From positions 1-37,370 of the forward strand of contig JAQVSG010000013.1 of NCBI GenBank assembly GCA_028700655.1: a stretch of 37,370 nucleotides of DNA, read 5' to 3'. The notes beneath the pieces were generated by a model, which was not told the DNA's origin, searched no databases, and saw only the letters and a list, made by a program, of their open reading frames with translations. Source of the stretch: Caldisericia bacterium (GTDB taxonomy: Bacteria > Caldisericota > Caldisericia > UBA6126). Every line of letters begins with the position of its first letter. Position 1 is the stretch's first letter. This document shows, piece after piece, positions 16,592-27,870 of this stretch. The position numbers and the translations under genes were made by a program.

Positions 16592-18583
16592 TTGATAAGT
16601 GTTTGGATTGCCTTTCTGATGAGTGTTTTGGGATTTTTTTTGGTGTTCCAATTTGTACAAGCCATTGTCCACTATTCTGCTGAAAAATCAATTCAAGATA
16701 TTGGGTCCATTATTCGTCGAGGTGCTTTTGCTTATCTTCGGCGTCAATACAAGATTTTAGCTCCTTTTGTGATAGGTTTTACCATTGTAATCACTTTTTT
16801 ATTCTCCATAGAATTTGCTATTTTATTTTTTACGGGCTCTCTTTTTTCCATATGCAGTGGTTTGATTGGTATGAGTGTTTCCACTATTGCCAATTACAAA
16901 ACCACAGCTGCTGCCAAGAAAAATGTACAATCCGCATTGTATGTTTCTTTCACAGGTGGTTCCATTATGGGAATTGCAACGTGCAGCTTTGGGATATTGG
17001 GCCTATCACTTAGTTTCATACTTGCTCAGCAGTATACAAGTCTTTCTCCCATAGACATCCTCCTGGGTTATTCTCTGGGAGCCTCCTTGGTGGCACTTTT
17101 TGCTCGCATAGGCGGGGGCATTTTTACCAAAGCAGCGGATATTGGTGCCGATATTGTAGGAAAAACAGAAGCCCACATACCAGAAGATGATCCTCGCAAT
17201 CCAGCAGTGATTGCCGATAATGTTGGTGACAATGTGGGAGATGTTGCGGGTATGGGAGCCGACCTTTTTGAATCCTATATTGGTGCTGCATATGGGTGTT
17301 TTGCTCTTATTGCTCTATTCTATGAAGGCCATCTCCCATATATTTCTTTTATCTTTACTCTTCTATCGATTGGTTTTTTTAGCTCCATTCTCGTTATTAT
17401 TATTGCTCGACAGTTGTCCATGAAGAAAAACGTGAATCCAAACTTCATGATCAAAAACATCGGTGTATTTTCTTCTCTACTCACTATTATTCTCACTTTT
17501 TTTGCAAGTTTTTTCATGCTCCAAAATGTCTTCTTTTTCTATGCGGTTGCCATTGGAGTCATTTGTGGTACAGCCATTGGTTTTATCACCGACTATTACA
17601 CATCGGCCCAACCTATTCGGAACATTGCTGCCGCCTCAGAGGCAGGTACTGCAAGCAATATTTTAAGTGGTTTTAGCTATGGTATGCAAAGCACTTTTTT
17701 AACCATTGCCGTGATCGTCATTGCTATTTTTGCTTCCTTCGCGTTGTTGAACGTTTTTGGAATCGCTCTTGCTGGTCTTGGTATGCTTGTCACAGTAGCA
17801 GCAACGATTTCTGTCGATGCCTATGGCCCCATTTCTGACAATGCCGGTGGTATCGCTGAAATGACTCACCAACCCGACTATGTTCGTCAAACTACTGACA
17901 AACTGGACTCTATAGGCAACACAACTGCTGCCATTGGAAAAGGATTTTCCATTGGTTCTGCAGCTCTTACGGCTTTAACCTTATTTAACACATTTACACA
18001 TCTAGACTCGATTCAAGCTCTTCATATTTCTTTCTCCCTCGACAATCCCCAAGTCATTATCGGCCTCTTCGTAGGAGGTATGCTGCCGTTCCTTTTTTCT
18101 TCCTTAACCATTAACTCTGTTACGCAAGCAGCGAAAATGATGGTAGAAGAAGTACGAAGGCAGTTTAAAGAAAAACCGGGCCTTTTAAAAGGACTCACAG
18201 AACCTGACTACGAAAAATGTATCGACATATCCACCACGGGGGCAATTAAAGGAATGATTCTCCCCTCTTTGCTGGGAATTCTCTTTCCCTTTGTACTATT
18301 TGTTACCATTGGGATTGAATCTGTCATTGGACTCCTTGCGGGATCTCTGGTAAGTGGCGTTACAATGGCTGTTTTCATGTCTAACAGTGGTGGCGCTTGG
18401 GACAATGCAAAAAAATATATTGAATCGGGACACTTTGGGGGTAAGGGCTCTTTGGCTCATATTGCCTCTGTGACGGGGGATACTGTTGGCGATCCTTTAA
18501 AAGATACCGCCGGTCCCTCCTTGAATATTTTGATTAAACTCATTTCGATTGTAACGTTAACCTTTATTCCACTTTTTTTATAA
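16592..18583 (+). CDS. hppA: Membrane-bound ion-pumping pyrophosphatase, K+-dependent type
   Basis: A 663-residue protein with ~15 membrane spans that couples PPi hydrolysis to H+ or Na+ export. The family signature runs through [11 protein letters not shown] (183-193), [21 protein letters not shown] (197-217) and MGADLFESY (221-229). The C-terminal [15 protein letters not shown] core is also present. In [10 protein letters not shown] (442-451) the positions that are Lys and Thr in K+-independent enzymes are A446 and G449, so it should be K+-dependent. I cannot tell Na+ from H+ pumping. The start is TTG at 16592 with AAAGGGG upstream. It heads a plus-strand operon with pfk, transketolase C and ligA, fitting an energy-saving PPi economy. 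Confidence 0.93.
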   Translation: MISVWIAFLMSVLGFFLVFQFVQAIVHYSAEKSIQDIGSIIRRGAFAYLRRQYKILAPFVIGFTIVITFLFSIEFAILFFTGSLFSICSGLIGMSVSTIANYKTTAAAKKNVQSALYVSFTGGSIMGIATCSFGILGLSLSFILAQQYTSLSPIDILLGYSLGASLVALFARIGGGIFTKAADIGADIVGKTEAHIPEDDPRNPAVIADNVGDNVGDVAGMGADLFESYIGAAYGCFALIALFYEGHLPYISFIFTLLSIGFFSSILVIIIARQLSMKKNVNPNFMIKNIGVFSSLLTIILTFFASFFMLQNVFFFYAVAIGVICGTAIGFITDYYTSAQPIRNIAAASEAGTASNILSGFSYGMQSTFLTIAVIVIAIFASFALLNVFGIALAGLGMLVTVAATISVDAYGPISDNAGGIAEMTHQPDYVRQTTDKLDSIGNTTAAIGKGFSIGSAALTALTLFNTFTHLDSIQALHISFSLDNPQVIIGLFVGGMLPFLFSSLTINSVTQAAKMMVEEVRRQFKEKPGLLKGLTEPDYEKCIDISTTGAIKGMILPSLLGILFPFVLFVTIGIESVIGLLAGSLVSGVTMAVFMSNSGGAWDNAKKYIESGHFGGKGSLAHIASVTGDTVGDPLKDTAGPSLNILIKLISIVTLTFIPLFL

Positions 18584-18601
18584 TTCTTCAAAGGAGATCC
18601 T

Positions 18602-19612
18602 ATGAAACGAATTGGTGTTTTTACGTCTGGGCGTGATGCTCCGGGAACCAATGCTGTTCTTCGAGCGATTGGAAGAACTTCCTTTGAACACGATTATGAG
18701 GTAATTGCTTTCCGCAACGGAATGGAAGGTGTTGTAGAAAACGATTCTTTTATGATGGATCGGTCGTATGTGTCCGGCATTTTACCTATTGGCGGAACGA
18801 TATTAGGAACATCTTTAAGCGATCCTTACCTCGAAAATCACAATGCCATAAAAGAGATGAAAAAGATCCAAGAAAAGTTATCTATCACCTGTTTTATTGG
18901 AGTTGGTTCCTTTACAACAATGAAGCTTTGTTCTTTTATGAAAGCATCTGAAATTCCCGTCATTGGAATTCCGGCAACCATTGATAATAATATTCCAGGT
19001 ACAGACTATAGTGTCGGATTTCAAACCGCGGTCAATTATGTCTCGGGTTCTTTGGATCGTCTGCACTCAACAGCTTCTTCTCACCATCGTGTTTTTTTAG
19101 TGGAAGTTATGGGTGGTCAATGCGGGTGGATAGCTCTGTATGGTGGCCTTACTGGAGGAGCAGATTTAATCATTATTCCAGAAAAAGCCTATTCCATTCA
19201 AGAAGTTGTTTCTCATATCCGCAAACGAGAAGGAGAAGGAAAGTTTTTTTCGATTGTCGTTCTCGCGGATACTGCAGGATTTCCCAACGATATATCGGAA
19301 CAAGAAAAACAACAGATCAACGATCACAATGGCCTTCTTCAATTCTTGTCTCTTGAGATCGTGAAAGAAACTGGTATGGAAACTAGGCAGTTAATACTGG
19401 GGCACCTTCAACGTGGTGGATCCCCTTTGGCTACCGATAGACTGCTAGGAACACTTTTGGGCAATGCTAGTGTTGAATGTATTCGAAGAGGTATTACTGG
19501 TGTTTTAGTAGGACAAATCAATGGGCACATTGAATACACAGATTTAGAGTTGATCAAAGCTAAGAGACCTGTTGATTTACAATTGTTGAATATCGCAAGA
19601 ATCTTTTACTAA
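18602..19612 (+). CDS. Divergent phosphofructokinase-family protein
   Basis: A 336-residue protein of the PFK-A family, with the fold markers [38 protein letters not shown] and [10 protein letters not shown]. The active site departs from E. coli PfkA: the nucleotide loop GGDAPG reads GRDAPG (R11), the GGDGS loop is shortened to GVGS (100-103) with its Asp missing, the ATP-side Arg after LGS is lost (LGTSLSDP), TIDND reads TIDNN (N130, D128 kept) and the F6P-binding Arg of MGRYCG is Gly (MGGQCG). R262, H268 and R271 of the sugar-phosphate site remain. It lacks the PPi-type GGDDS and PKTID signatures too. It may be a regulatory or altered-specificity paralog. AAAGGAG precedes the ATG; hppA lies 18 bases upstream. 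Confidence 0.85.
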   Translation: MKRIGVFTSGRDAPGTNAVLRAIGRTSFEHDYEVIAFRNGMEGVVENDSFMMDRSYVSGILPIGGTILGTSLSDPYLENHNAIKEMKKIQEKLSITCFIGVGSFTTMKLCSFMKASEIPVIGIPATIDNNIPGTDYSVGFQTAVNYVSGSLDRLHSTASSHHRVFLVEVMGGQCGWIALYGGLTGGADLIIIPEKAYSIQEVVSHIRKREGEGKFFSIVVLADTAGFPNDISEQEKQQINDHNGLLQFLSLEIVKETGMETRQLILGHLQRGGSPLATDRLLGTLLGNASVECIRRGITGVLVGQINGHIEYTDLELIKAKRPVDLQLLNIARIFY

Positions 19613-19614
19613 CC

Positions 19615-19620
19615 AAGGAG
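19615..19620 (+). promoter_or_regulatory. Ribosome binding site that decides the transketolase C-half start
   Basis: AAGGAG directly abuts an ATG at 19621, too close to serve it, and lies 6 bases before the ATG at 19627, which is therefore the likely start. Confidence 0.75.
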
Positions 19621-19626
19621 ATGGTC

Positions 19627-20562
19627 ATGGAAATGAAAGCTACTCGTTTTGGATATTCTGAAGCATTGTTAAAATTGGGGGAAACAGACCCCACTGTTGT
19701 TGTTTTAGACGCTGATTTATCAAAATCTACAACAACCAACACATTTCATAAGAAATTTCCGGATCGAGCCTACAACATTGGGATCGCAGAACAAAACATG
19801 TTGGGTACGGCGGCTGGTCTTGCTATTGCCGGAAAAACTCCCTATGTGTCAACGTATGGGGTGTTCGTGTCTGGTAGAGCTTACGACCAGATTCGTACGA
19901 CCATTTGTTACACCAATCTGAATGTAAAAATTGGTGGGGCTCATGGCGGTATCTCGGTTGGACCGGATGGCGCTACTCACCAAGCCTTAGAGGAAATTGC
20001 GTTAATGAGAAGTCTTCCCAATATGACAGTTATCGTACCTTGCGATTATCATGAAACCTATAAGTCAACGCTTGCGTCCGCTTCTATCCCTGGGCCTGTG
20101 TATATTCGTTTCGGGAGAGAAGCTGTCCCCATCCTTACAACACCAGAAACACCCTTTGAATTTGGAAAAGGGGTTGTTATTCGGGACGGTTCCGATGTTT
20201 CTATTATTGCTTGTGGTTCGATGGTATATGAAGCTATCGTAGCATCAGAAGAACTAGAAAAAGAAGGAATTCACGCCCGAGTCATCAATATTCATACTGT
20301 AAAGCCCATCGATCAAGAACTTATCATTAAAGCAGCCCAAGAAACAGGGGCTATTGTTACAGCGGAAGAGCACCAATTGATGGCTGGTTTTGGTTCTGCT
20401 GTGGCCGAAGTGGTTGTGCAGAATTATTCTGTTCCTATGGAAATGGTCGGAATTGAAGATACCTTTGGTGAAAGTGGTACCCCCGATGAATTAATGCAAG
20501 CCTATGGGCTCACTCACAAAGCGATCATTCATAAAACCAAAAAAGTTTTGCAACGCAAATAA
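19627..20562 (+). CDS. Transketolase, C-terminal subunit
   Basis: A 311-residue protein covering the pyrimidine-binding and C-terminal domains of transketolase: YNIGIAEQNMLGTAAGLA with the catalytic Glu that activates TPP, GGISVGPDGATHQ, PGPVYIRFGRE and the transketolase-C fold (VTAEEHQLMAGFGSAV). Split transketolases need a separate N-terminal subunit; here that gene is at 30789-31703, in a different operon. It is co-transcribed with the PFK-like gene (14 bases upstream) and ligA (9 bases downstream). A 1-deoxyxylulose-5-phosphate synthase half is less likely given the overall pattern and the matching N-half. Confidence 0.92.
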   Translation: MEMKATRFGYSEALLKLGETDPTVVVLDADLSKSTTTNTFHKKFPDRAYNIGIAEQNMLGTAAGLAIAGKTPYVSTYGVFVSGRAYDQIRTTICYTNLNVKIGGAHGGISVGPDGATHQALEEIALMRSLPNMTVIVPCDYHETYKSTLASASIPGPVYIRFGREAVPILTTPETPFEFGKGVVIRDGSDVSIIACGSMVYEAIVASEELEKEGIHARVINIHTVKPIDQELIIKAAQETGAIVTAEEHQLMAGFGSAVAEVVVQNYSVPMEMVGIEDTFGESGTPDELMQAYGLTHKAIIHKTKKVLQRK

Positions 20563-22593
<2,031 letters not shown>

Positions 22594-22617
22594 TTCACAA
22601 ACCCTTGTATATAAAAA

Positions 22618-22640
22618 AAGCCCTCTCTGTGAGAGGGCTT
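22618..22640. terminator. Bidirectional intrinsic terminator
   Basis: AAGCCCTCTC, loop TGT, GAGAGGGCTT: a 10-bp perfect stem flanked by an A-run on the left and a T-run on the right, so it can end both the ligA operon (plus) and the stalk-protein operon (minus), whose stops are at 22593 and 22665. Confidence 0.92.
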
Positions 22641-22664
22641 TTTTTATTCATCGGTGTAAGTGTA

Positions 22665-25235
22665 TTAGGATTTCGGATATATTAATGTAATTGTTTGTGT
22701 GGATCCATCCCAGCCAACTTCTGCACCAAAGGTTTCAGCACAGAAACGCAAAGGAACCATAGTTCTGCCATTAATAATGGTAGGTGGGGCATCCAAAATC
22801 ATAGGATCGTCATTAACAATTGCAGTGCTCCTACCAATCCACAGCTGTACGGTTTTTCCGTAATAGATTAATGTAATTTTTTGTTCATTGCCATCCCAGC
22901 CAATTTCAGCGCCAAAGGTTTCAGATACGAAACGCAAAGGAACCATAGTTCTGCCATTAATAATGGTAGGTGGGGCATCCAATTTCACAAATTGTCCATT
23001 TACCTCTGCTTGGTTATTCCCTATGCGAAGAATGACAATCTTCTTTTCAGGATATACAATGTGTAAATCGATTACTTTTTCGTTTCCAATTTTATCAATT
23101 GCTTTAATGGTAAATGTATTCACTCCTCTTTCAAGAGTTACTTCGTAAGCAAAGGTTCCTCCTTTACCAAGATCAATTTTCTTTGTATCAATGGTTACGA
23201 CGACATCTTCTTCGTCACACTGACCAATAATATAGAAAGTAGCCTCGGTAGAAACGGCATAATCAGGAGTTGTTATGTTCAATGCGGGAGGCTTTGTATC
23301 TAGGTAGATCACAAACGTCTCTTCGCCTTTATTGCCAACATCGTCTTCTGTTTCAATGAAGATTTCATTTTTCCCTTCTTTGAGTTCAGTAAAGAATTCA
23401 AAAAATCCATCTGCATCAATTTCTGCTTCCTCTTCATTGATATAAATAAAAGCAGTAGGTTCTGTTTGACCTTTAAGAGTCAATTCTTTTTCTTTGGTAT
23501 ACAGTTTTTCGTCTATTTCAATAAAGTTCGATAGATCCCATTTTATCACGGGAGGTTTCTCATCGACAACTGTAATTAAAACAGGTACAAGAACTTTCCC
23601 ACCATTGGTTTCGAAAACAACTCTTCCGGAGTGATCTCCTTGATCCAAATTCCACGTATTTACGGTTAAAACAGCTTTTGAAGAATTGTCATCAACGGTA
23701 TCAATATCAATAGATAACCATTCCTGATCCACAGAAACAGTTCCCTCTAAGCCCTTAATGCCAGCATTCTTAAGAGAAAGCTCAATATCGGTCATTGTGT
23801 TTCTTTCTACTTCTTCCAGTACTACTCGGTTAGGAGAAACATCTAGTTTTGGAGCCAGAGATTGATAATAGAATATCTGACTGCGACCAGTAAATATGAT
23901 CCCCCTGTTATACAAAGCAACATGTCCAATCATATCGTCAAGTGTTTCTTTCCATATTTGTTTGCCTCTACGTGCGGCATCCAATACCACAACTATTGAT
24001 TCTTTAATTGCACCATTACTCTCAACTTCCCAACCAGCGGCAACGACATAATCATTTGTAACAGCTATAGCTGTTGTATTGATTCGATCACCTACACCTT
24101 TAGACCAGTCTTGGGTTCCATCTTCTTTGTTTATGGACCAAATCTTTCCTGCTCTGTCTTGAATAAATACATTTTTATCATTACAAACAGGAACATTCCA
24201 CCAACACGACACGCCGTTCTCTTTGTACTCCCATTCTTCTGTCCCAGAGTCTAAATCGTGAGCAGTAACGACCATTTCAACAGTATTTGCAGAAAAATCA
24301 ATTCTACTTCTTGCATAATAAAGTGTTTCTCCGTCACTGCTGATACCAGTACCAGTTGCTCCCGTAGAATCCTTCACATCCCATACGATAGAACCACTAT
24401 CAGTATCAAGACAATACAAATAAGTAGGGTTTAAAAAATATATACTATTTTCTCCAAAACCGTAATTGGCAGTAGCTGCATATACGTAATCATCGACAAC
24501 TACGCAAGGGGCATCCCATTCAAAATACCATGCACCCTCAACATCTGTTTCCCAATCTACATCCCCTGTTTCTCCATCGATTTTAGCGATACGAGTACCG
24601 TCACCAGTAATGGAATAGTCTAAATCCTTGTCTTCAACTTCTTTTGCAAACGTTGTTTTCACATATACTGATCCATCGCTTATTGTTGGAGGACAAGATG
24701 CTGTACCATCCAAAGATGTGCTCCATTCAATTTCACCATCTTCAAGGGTTAAGGCAGTGATACGTGTTGCGCTACCTCCGGTTCTTGAAACAAATCCCAG
24801 GGCAGTAGATACAATAACCAATCCAAGATCTTCATCTATGGCTGGTACGCCACTAAATGCAAAATTTCCTTCGACATCACTGCGCCATATTTCCTCTCCA
24901 GATTCAAGTTCAATAGCAACAACCTCAGAAGAAGACCCTTGCAGGTTAGACATAAATTGAGTATAAAGAATTCCGTTGTAAATAACTGAACCGTCGCCTA
25001 GCATCTGGTTGCTACCGGCATCGCTGTCCCAAGGGAAGTCTGGAGACTCTTCATATTCATCTCCAAGTTCTGTGTGTGACATACCAGACATTTTTCCATC
25101 ATAATAAGCGGTAAGCCATGGATCGTTTCCAGTTGAATCGTTTTCATTTGGCATCATACCTGAAAAGGCATTTGAGGTCATAAAAATTCCTAAACACAAG
25201 AAAAGTGATAAGGTAAAACTAATAAACCGTTTCAT
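22665..25235 (-). CDS. Secreted PQQ-propeller protein with Ig-like and stalk domains
   Basis: An 856-residue exported protein. The start is the ATG at 25235, with GGAGG just upstream; an in-frame upstream extension of 20 codons lacks signal character. A signal peptide (MKRFISFTLSLFLCLGIFMT, cleavage near A23) is followed by a PQQ/WD-like beta-propeller (~50-480; repeats such as ALTLEDGEIEWSTSLDG and DLDSGTEEWEY), a BACON-like module (~480-580, QEWLSIDIDTV), two Ig-like units (~590-715) and two stalk units (~735-856), each with LDAPPTIINGRTMVPLRF. It ends a minus-strand operon behind two LytM proteins and bactofilin, so a cell-envelope scaffold or binding role is likely. No enzyme motif is evident; the propeller lacks obvious PQQ-dehydrogenase catalytic features. 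Confidence 0.9.
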   Translation of the reverse strand: MKRFISFTLSLFLCLGIFMTSNAFSGMMPNENDSTGNDPWLTAYYDGKMSGMSHTELGDEYEESPDFPWDSDAGSNQMLGDGSVIYNGILYTQFMSNLQGSSSEVVAIELESGEEIWRSDVEGNFAFSGVPAIDEDLGLVIVSTALGFVSRTGGSATRITALTLEDGEIEWSTSLDGTASCPPTISDGSVYVKTTFAKEVEDKDLDYSITGDGTRIAKIDGETGDVDWETDVEGAWYFEWDAPCVVVDDYVYAATANYGFGENSIYFLNPTYLYCLDTDSGSIVWDVKDSTGATGTGISSDGETLYYARSRIDFSANTVEMVVTAHDLDSGTEEWEYKENGVSCWWNVPVCNDKNVFIQDRAGKIWSINKEDGTQDWSKGVGDRINTTAIAVTNDYVVAAGWEVESNGAIKESIVVVLDAARRGKQIWKETLDDMIGHVALYNRGIIFTGRSQIFYYQSLAPKLDVSPNRVVLEEVERNTMTDIELSLKNAGIKGLEGTVSVDQEWLSIDIDTVDDNSSKAVLTVNTWNLDQGDHSGRVVFETNGGKVLVPVLITVVDEKPPVIKWDLSNFIEIDEKLYTKEKELTLKGQTEPTAFIYINEEEAEIDADGFFEFFTELKEGKNEIFIETEDDVGNKGEETFVIYLDTKPPALNITTPDYAVSTEATFYIIGQCDEEDVVVTIDTKKIDLGKGGTFAYEVTLERGVNTFTIKAIDKIGNEKVIDLHIVYPEKKIVILRIGNNQAEVNGQFVKLDAPPTIINGRTMVPLRFVSETFGAEIGWDGNEQKITLIYYGKTVQLWIGRSTAIVNDDPMILDAPPTIINGRTMVPLRFCAETFGAEVGWDGSTQTITLIYPKS
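22681..22982. repeat. Internal tandem duplication of the stalk unit
   Basis: Two ~116-base near-identical copies (22681-22796 and 22867-22982), offset by 186 bases or exactly 62 codons. They encode successive stalk units. The segment from AAACGCAAAGGAACC through GGTGGGGCATCCAA appears unchanged between copies, which points to recent duplication or gene conversion. Confidence 0.85.
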
Positions 25236-25251
25236 GGTCCCTCCTGTCGGA

Positions 25252-25677
25252 TTAATTGGATTTTTTTTCAGGGTCTTTACTTTTTGCATTTTCACTGTCG
25301 GGTAAAGCTTTGACGGTTTGTCTTGTATGCATCATGCTTTTCCCTTCAAAAAACGCGTTTTCTTCAATGATCAGTTTATCGGCTGATATTTCTCCTACAA
25401 CCTTACCTGTATCATGAATTTCTAGTTTTTCTGAACACACAATATTGCCCTCAATTTCGCCCATCACTGTTAAGTTGGTTACTTCAATATTGGCTTCTAT
25501 AAGCGAACCTTCACCAATAATAACATCGGCGTCTCCTTTTATAAGACCCTTAACTTTCCCATCAATACGAACATTTCCTTCAACGAAAAAACTTCCTTCA
25601 ATGAAAGTTCCTTTTCCTAAAAATGAAGTGGAAGAAGACCGGCTACTCTTTTGATCTGATTTTGATCCAAATGCCAT
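25252..25677 (-). CDS. Bactofilin (polymer-forming cytoskeletal protein)
   Basis: A 141-residue bactofilin: disordered Ser-rich N-terminus, then a beta-helix core with hydrophobic repeats (FIEGSFFVEGNVRIDGKVKG; EANIEVTNLTVMGEIEGNI; KVVGEISADKLII) and a charged C-terminal tail. Bactofilins assemble into filaments without nucleotide and often recruit cell-wall hydrolases. It is 14 bases downstream of a degenerate M23 protein and 16 bases upstream of the secreted propeller gene. AGGTAGGTGATAT precedes the ATG. Confidence 0.95.
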   Translation of the reverse strand: MAFGSKSDQKSSRSSSTSFLGKGTFIEGSFFVEGNVRIDGKVKGLIKGDADVIIGEGSLIEANIEVTNLTVMGEIEGNIVCSEKLEIHDTGKVVGEISADKLIIEENAFFEGKSMMHTRQTVKALPDSENAKSKDPEKKSN

Positions 25678-25691
25678 ATATCACCTACCTA

Positions 25692-26576
25692 TTATGGTTC
25701 TACAGCTAAATTGTTAACCAATAATTGATACCCAACAAAACTTTCTTGGGTGTTTGGATGCATACCCACTTTTGCCAACACTTGCCCTTTTTCAATATTG
25801 TCTCCCAAGCTTACTTGTAAACCATAGCAGAACAAATATCTTGAAATGGTGGTATGCAAATCTTCGTTTTTGTGAGTAATTTCTATAACATACATAGAAG
25901 AGGCAATTTCTTCAATTTTGGAAACTACTCCACCCGCCGTCGATTTAACGTATGTACCGTATGGTGCTAAGATCTCAACCCCAGGCGTAGAGATATAGAT
26001 TCCAGTGCGCACAGGATATCCATTGATAGGAAGACCTGTGGGAGTTTTTCGAACATTTTCCTGAATTGCTTCTTGTCGTAATTGAGACGTTTCCAATTGG
26101 TCTTCATGATCTCCAATAACAGGATAAGTATCTGTAATGGTAGAGGCGGGTTGAGCTTTTGACTGACTATGTCGCACAGAAAAAAGAAAATCAGAAAATT
26201 CTTTATTGGAATAAGGCAACTTCAAAGAACTGCATGCATCTTGCTCTGTAGAAGAGGCTTTGGATAAAAATACATCCGATGTGTTGATAAATGCTTCCGT
26301 TTTGATGAGAGATTTTTTTACTTTGATTTCGCGTGAAAGATCTTCGTCGTCTGCATTCATTATCGTCTGAAAACGTTGATAAAAAGAAGTCACTTTCGAT
26401 TGATAGTACCAGTATTTATACCCAATAACAGAAAAAAGAAGAATAAAAACAAGCAAACAGGAAAGAGCAATGATGCGTATAGGTTGAGACAAAAGAATGT
26501 GGAACGATCGAGAACTATGAGAAGAAACAATTAAAATTTTGTCGGGGTGGGTATTTTTTGGATTAGCGAGGGACAT
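25692..26576 (-). CDS. Degenerate M23 (LytM-like) membrane protein
   Basis: A 294-residue protein with a cytoplasmic start, one membrane span (~35-55), an outside coiled/linker region and a C-terminal LytM-like beta fold (EILAPYGTYVKSTAGGVVSKI; VSLGDNIEKGQVLAKVG). The zinc and catalytic residues of M23 are absent: the HxxxD position reads STPGVE and the HxH position reads GYQLLV. It is therefore a likely pseudo-peptidase that binds or regulates. It overlaps the active M23 gene by 14 bases, and the two share layout. Confidence 0.88.
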   Translation of the reverse strand: MSLANPKNTHPDKILIVSSHSSRSFHILLSQPIRIIALSCLLVFILLFSVIGYKYWYYQSKVTSFYQRFQTIMNADDEDLSREIKVKKSLIKTEAFINTSDVFLSKASSTEQDACSSLKLPYSNKEFSDFLFSVRHSQSKAQPASTITDTYPVIGDHEDQLETSQLRQEAIQENVRKTPTGLPINGYPVRTGIYISTPGVEILAPYGTYVKSTAGGVVSKIEEIASSMYVIEITHKNEDLHTTISRYLFCYGLQVSLGDNIEKGQVLAKVGMHPNTQESFVGYQLLVNNLAVEP

Positions 26577-27516
26577 GTTTATTCACCAAGCTATTAAACC
26601 TTTCCGGATCCACGGTCTCTGCTCCATATCGTACTTCATAATGTACATGAACACACGTTGCAGTTCCTGTACTTCCGGCTTTTGCAATCACTTGTCCACG
26701 TTTTACATATTCACCTTCATGCACAAGATTTTTTGAGTTGTGTGCATATAGAGTGGAGATACCGTCTCGATGATACACTATGACAGTGTTCCCGTAGCCT
26801 CCCATGAGGGTGGATTTAATAACTCTACCTGCAGCGGTAGCCACAACATCTTGTCCATAATACCCAGAAATATCGACTCCAGTATGCCAATCTGGGGTTC
26901 CCCATACAGGATGAATGCGGTATCCATAACCGGGGTCAATAGGTCCTTTTAATGGAAAACCAAGAGGTGTTTTTTCCCATTGCAACAAAAATTCTTCCGA
27001 TGCAAGGGATAGTATTTCATTGTTTGTGATGATTTGGTCGAGTTTTTCTTTTTGATCAATCAAGTCTTTTTCAATCGTTAAAGCAGTTTGTAAATTCATG
27101 GTAGTCAGATTGTTAAAATAACCCGTATAGCGGGTTATGTCAGAAAGATAGTCGTCGGGATTTAAATTGATGGATGCTAATTTTAAATTGGTGCGATTCT
27201 TAGAATCACTATTGGCAATGTGTTTCATTTTTTCCAAGTTTTTCTCTTGGATTTCGTAGATCACTTTCAGCTCTTTTTCAATCGAATCCAGTTCTTCTTG
27301 TTGCAGTTGTTCGGTTTCTTCTAAGGAAAGACCGGCTATTTTAACGAACTCTGTTTTGTAATAATTATAACGGTGAACAAGCCGAAAAGAAGCAAAAAGA
27401 AAAACAAGAAACACCACAAGAGCTAAAAAAACCCAAATAGAAGAAATAAAAAAGCTCTTAGAATTTCCTCTGGAAGGCAAATAAATAAAATTAAATCCTC
27501 GTTTTTCTATATTCAT
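26563..27516 (-). CDS. M23 family (LytM) metallopeptidase, membrane-anchored
   Basis: A 317-residue protein with one N-terminal span (~22-46), an outside coiled-coil region (~60-175) and a complete M23 domain: YRIHPVWG, zinc ligands H211 and D215 in HTGVD, YAH with H259, and H290/H292 in CVHVHYEV. It should cleave peptide cross-links in peptidoglycan. It is the first gene of a four-gene operon with a degenerate M23 partner, bactofilin and a secreted propeller protein. The ribosome site is weak (GATGGTG). Confidence 0.95.
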   Translation of the reverse strand: MNIEKRGFNFIYLPSRGNSKSFFISSIWVFLALVVFLVFLFASFRLVHRYNYYKTEFVKIAGLSLEETEQLQQEELDSIEKELKVIYEIQEKNLEKMKHIANSDSKNRTNLKLASINLNPDDYLSDITRYTGYFNNLTTMNLQTALTIEKDLIDQKEKLDQIITNNEILSLASEEFLLQWEKTPLGFPLKGPIDPGYGYRIHPVWGTPDWHTGVDISGYYGQDVVATAAGRVIKSTLMGGYGNTVIVYHRDGISTLYAHNSKNLVHEGEYVKRGQVIAKAGSTGTATCVHVHYEVRYGAETVDPERFNSLVNKHVPR

Positions 27517-27548
27517 AGCACCATCATTATGTAATAGTATTACACTTC

Positions 27549-27576
27549 ATTTTGGTTATTTGGATAAGTTTGTCAA
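27549..27576 (-). promoter_or_regulatory. Candidate promoter for the LytM-bactofilin operon
   Basis: A consensus TTGACA (27576-27571 on the minus strand) is followed after 16 bases by a poor -10, CAAAAT (27554-27549). The spacing is right but the -10 match is only partial. A perfect 13-base palindrome (GTAATAGTATTAC, 27531-27543) lies just downstream and could be an operator. Confidence 0.4.
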
Positions 27577-27591
27577 GAAAAGGCAATAAAA

Positions 27592-27617
27592 AAAGCCCTG
27601 GTAGTACCCAGGGCTTT
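27592..27617. terminator. Intrinsic terminator after the ferredoxin gene
   Basis: AGCCCTGG and CCAGGGCT form a stem around a 6-base loop, flanked by A-run and T-run, so it can work in both directions. On the minus strand it lies 16 bases past the ferredoxin stop and insulates the downstream LytM operon. Confidence 0.9.
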
Positions 27618-27632
27618 TTGTTACCGTGTTTG

Positions 27633-27812
27633 TTATTCTAAAACAATGCATTCAAGGGGGCATGAATCGACACATGCACCACAACTCGTACACTTATCTG
27701 GATGAGTCAGTTCACAAATATCATCAACCAATTCTAAAGCTTCGACAGGACACCCATCAACACACACCCCACAGCCTGTACAACAATCCGCATCAATTTT
27801 CGGTAAAGCCAT
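27633..27812 (-). CDS. 2[4Fe-4S] ferredoxin
   Basis: A 59-residue ferredoxin, small enough to be missed by length cut-offs. Two classical cluster motifs are complete: C11, C14, C17, C21-Pro and C41, C44, C47, C51-Pro. An extra Cys (C10) precedes the first motif. AGGAGG lies 6 bases before the ATG. The gene has its own promoter and terminator and so is monocistronic. It is a low-potential electron carrier typical of clostridial-type anaerobic metabolism. The partner enzymes are not in the window. Confidence 0.95.
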   Translation of the reverse strand: MALPKIDADCCTGCGVCVDGCPVEALELVDDICELTHPDKCTSCGACVDSCPLECIVLE

Positions 27813-27841
27813 TGAATCCTCCTATAAGAATTTTTTTATGC

Positions 27842-27870
27842 ATTATATACATCATTTCACAAAAAAACAA
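27842..27870 (-). promoter_or_regulatory. Ferredoxin promoter
   Basis: On the minus strand TTGTTT (27870-27865), a 17-base spacer and a consensus TATAAT (27847-27842), about 30 bases before the ATG. The -35 overlaps the T-run of the terminator of the upstream gene. Confidence 0.75.

Noticed and set aside
18602-19612. Assignment as a standard ATP- or PPi-dependent 6-phosphofructokinase
   Set aside because: Neither the ATP-type GGDGS/GTIDND nor the PPi-type GGDDS/PKTIDND signatures are intact, so the phosphodonor is left open.
22681-22982. CRISPR-like or mobile repeat
   Set aside because: The two copies are in frame, 62 codons apart, and encode successive stalk units; it is an internal protein-domain duplication.
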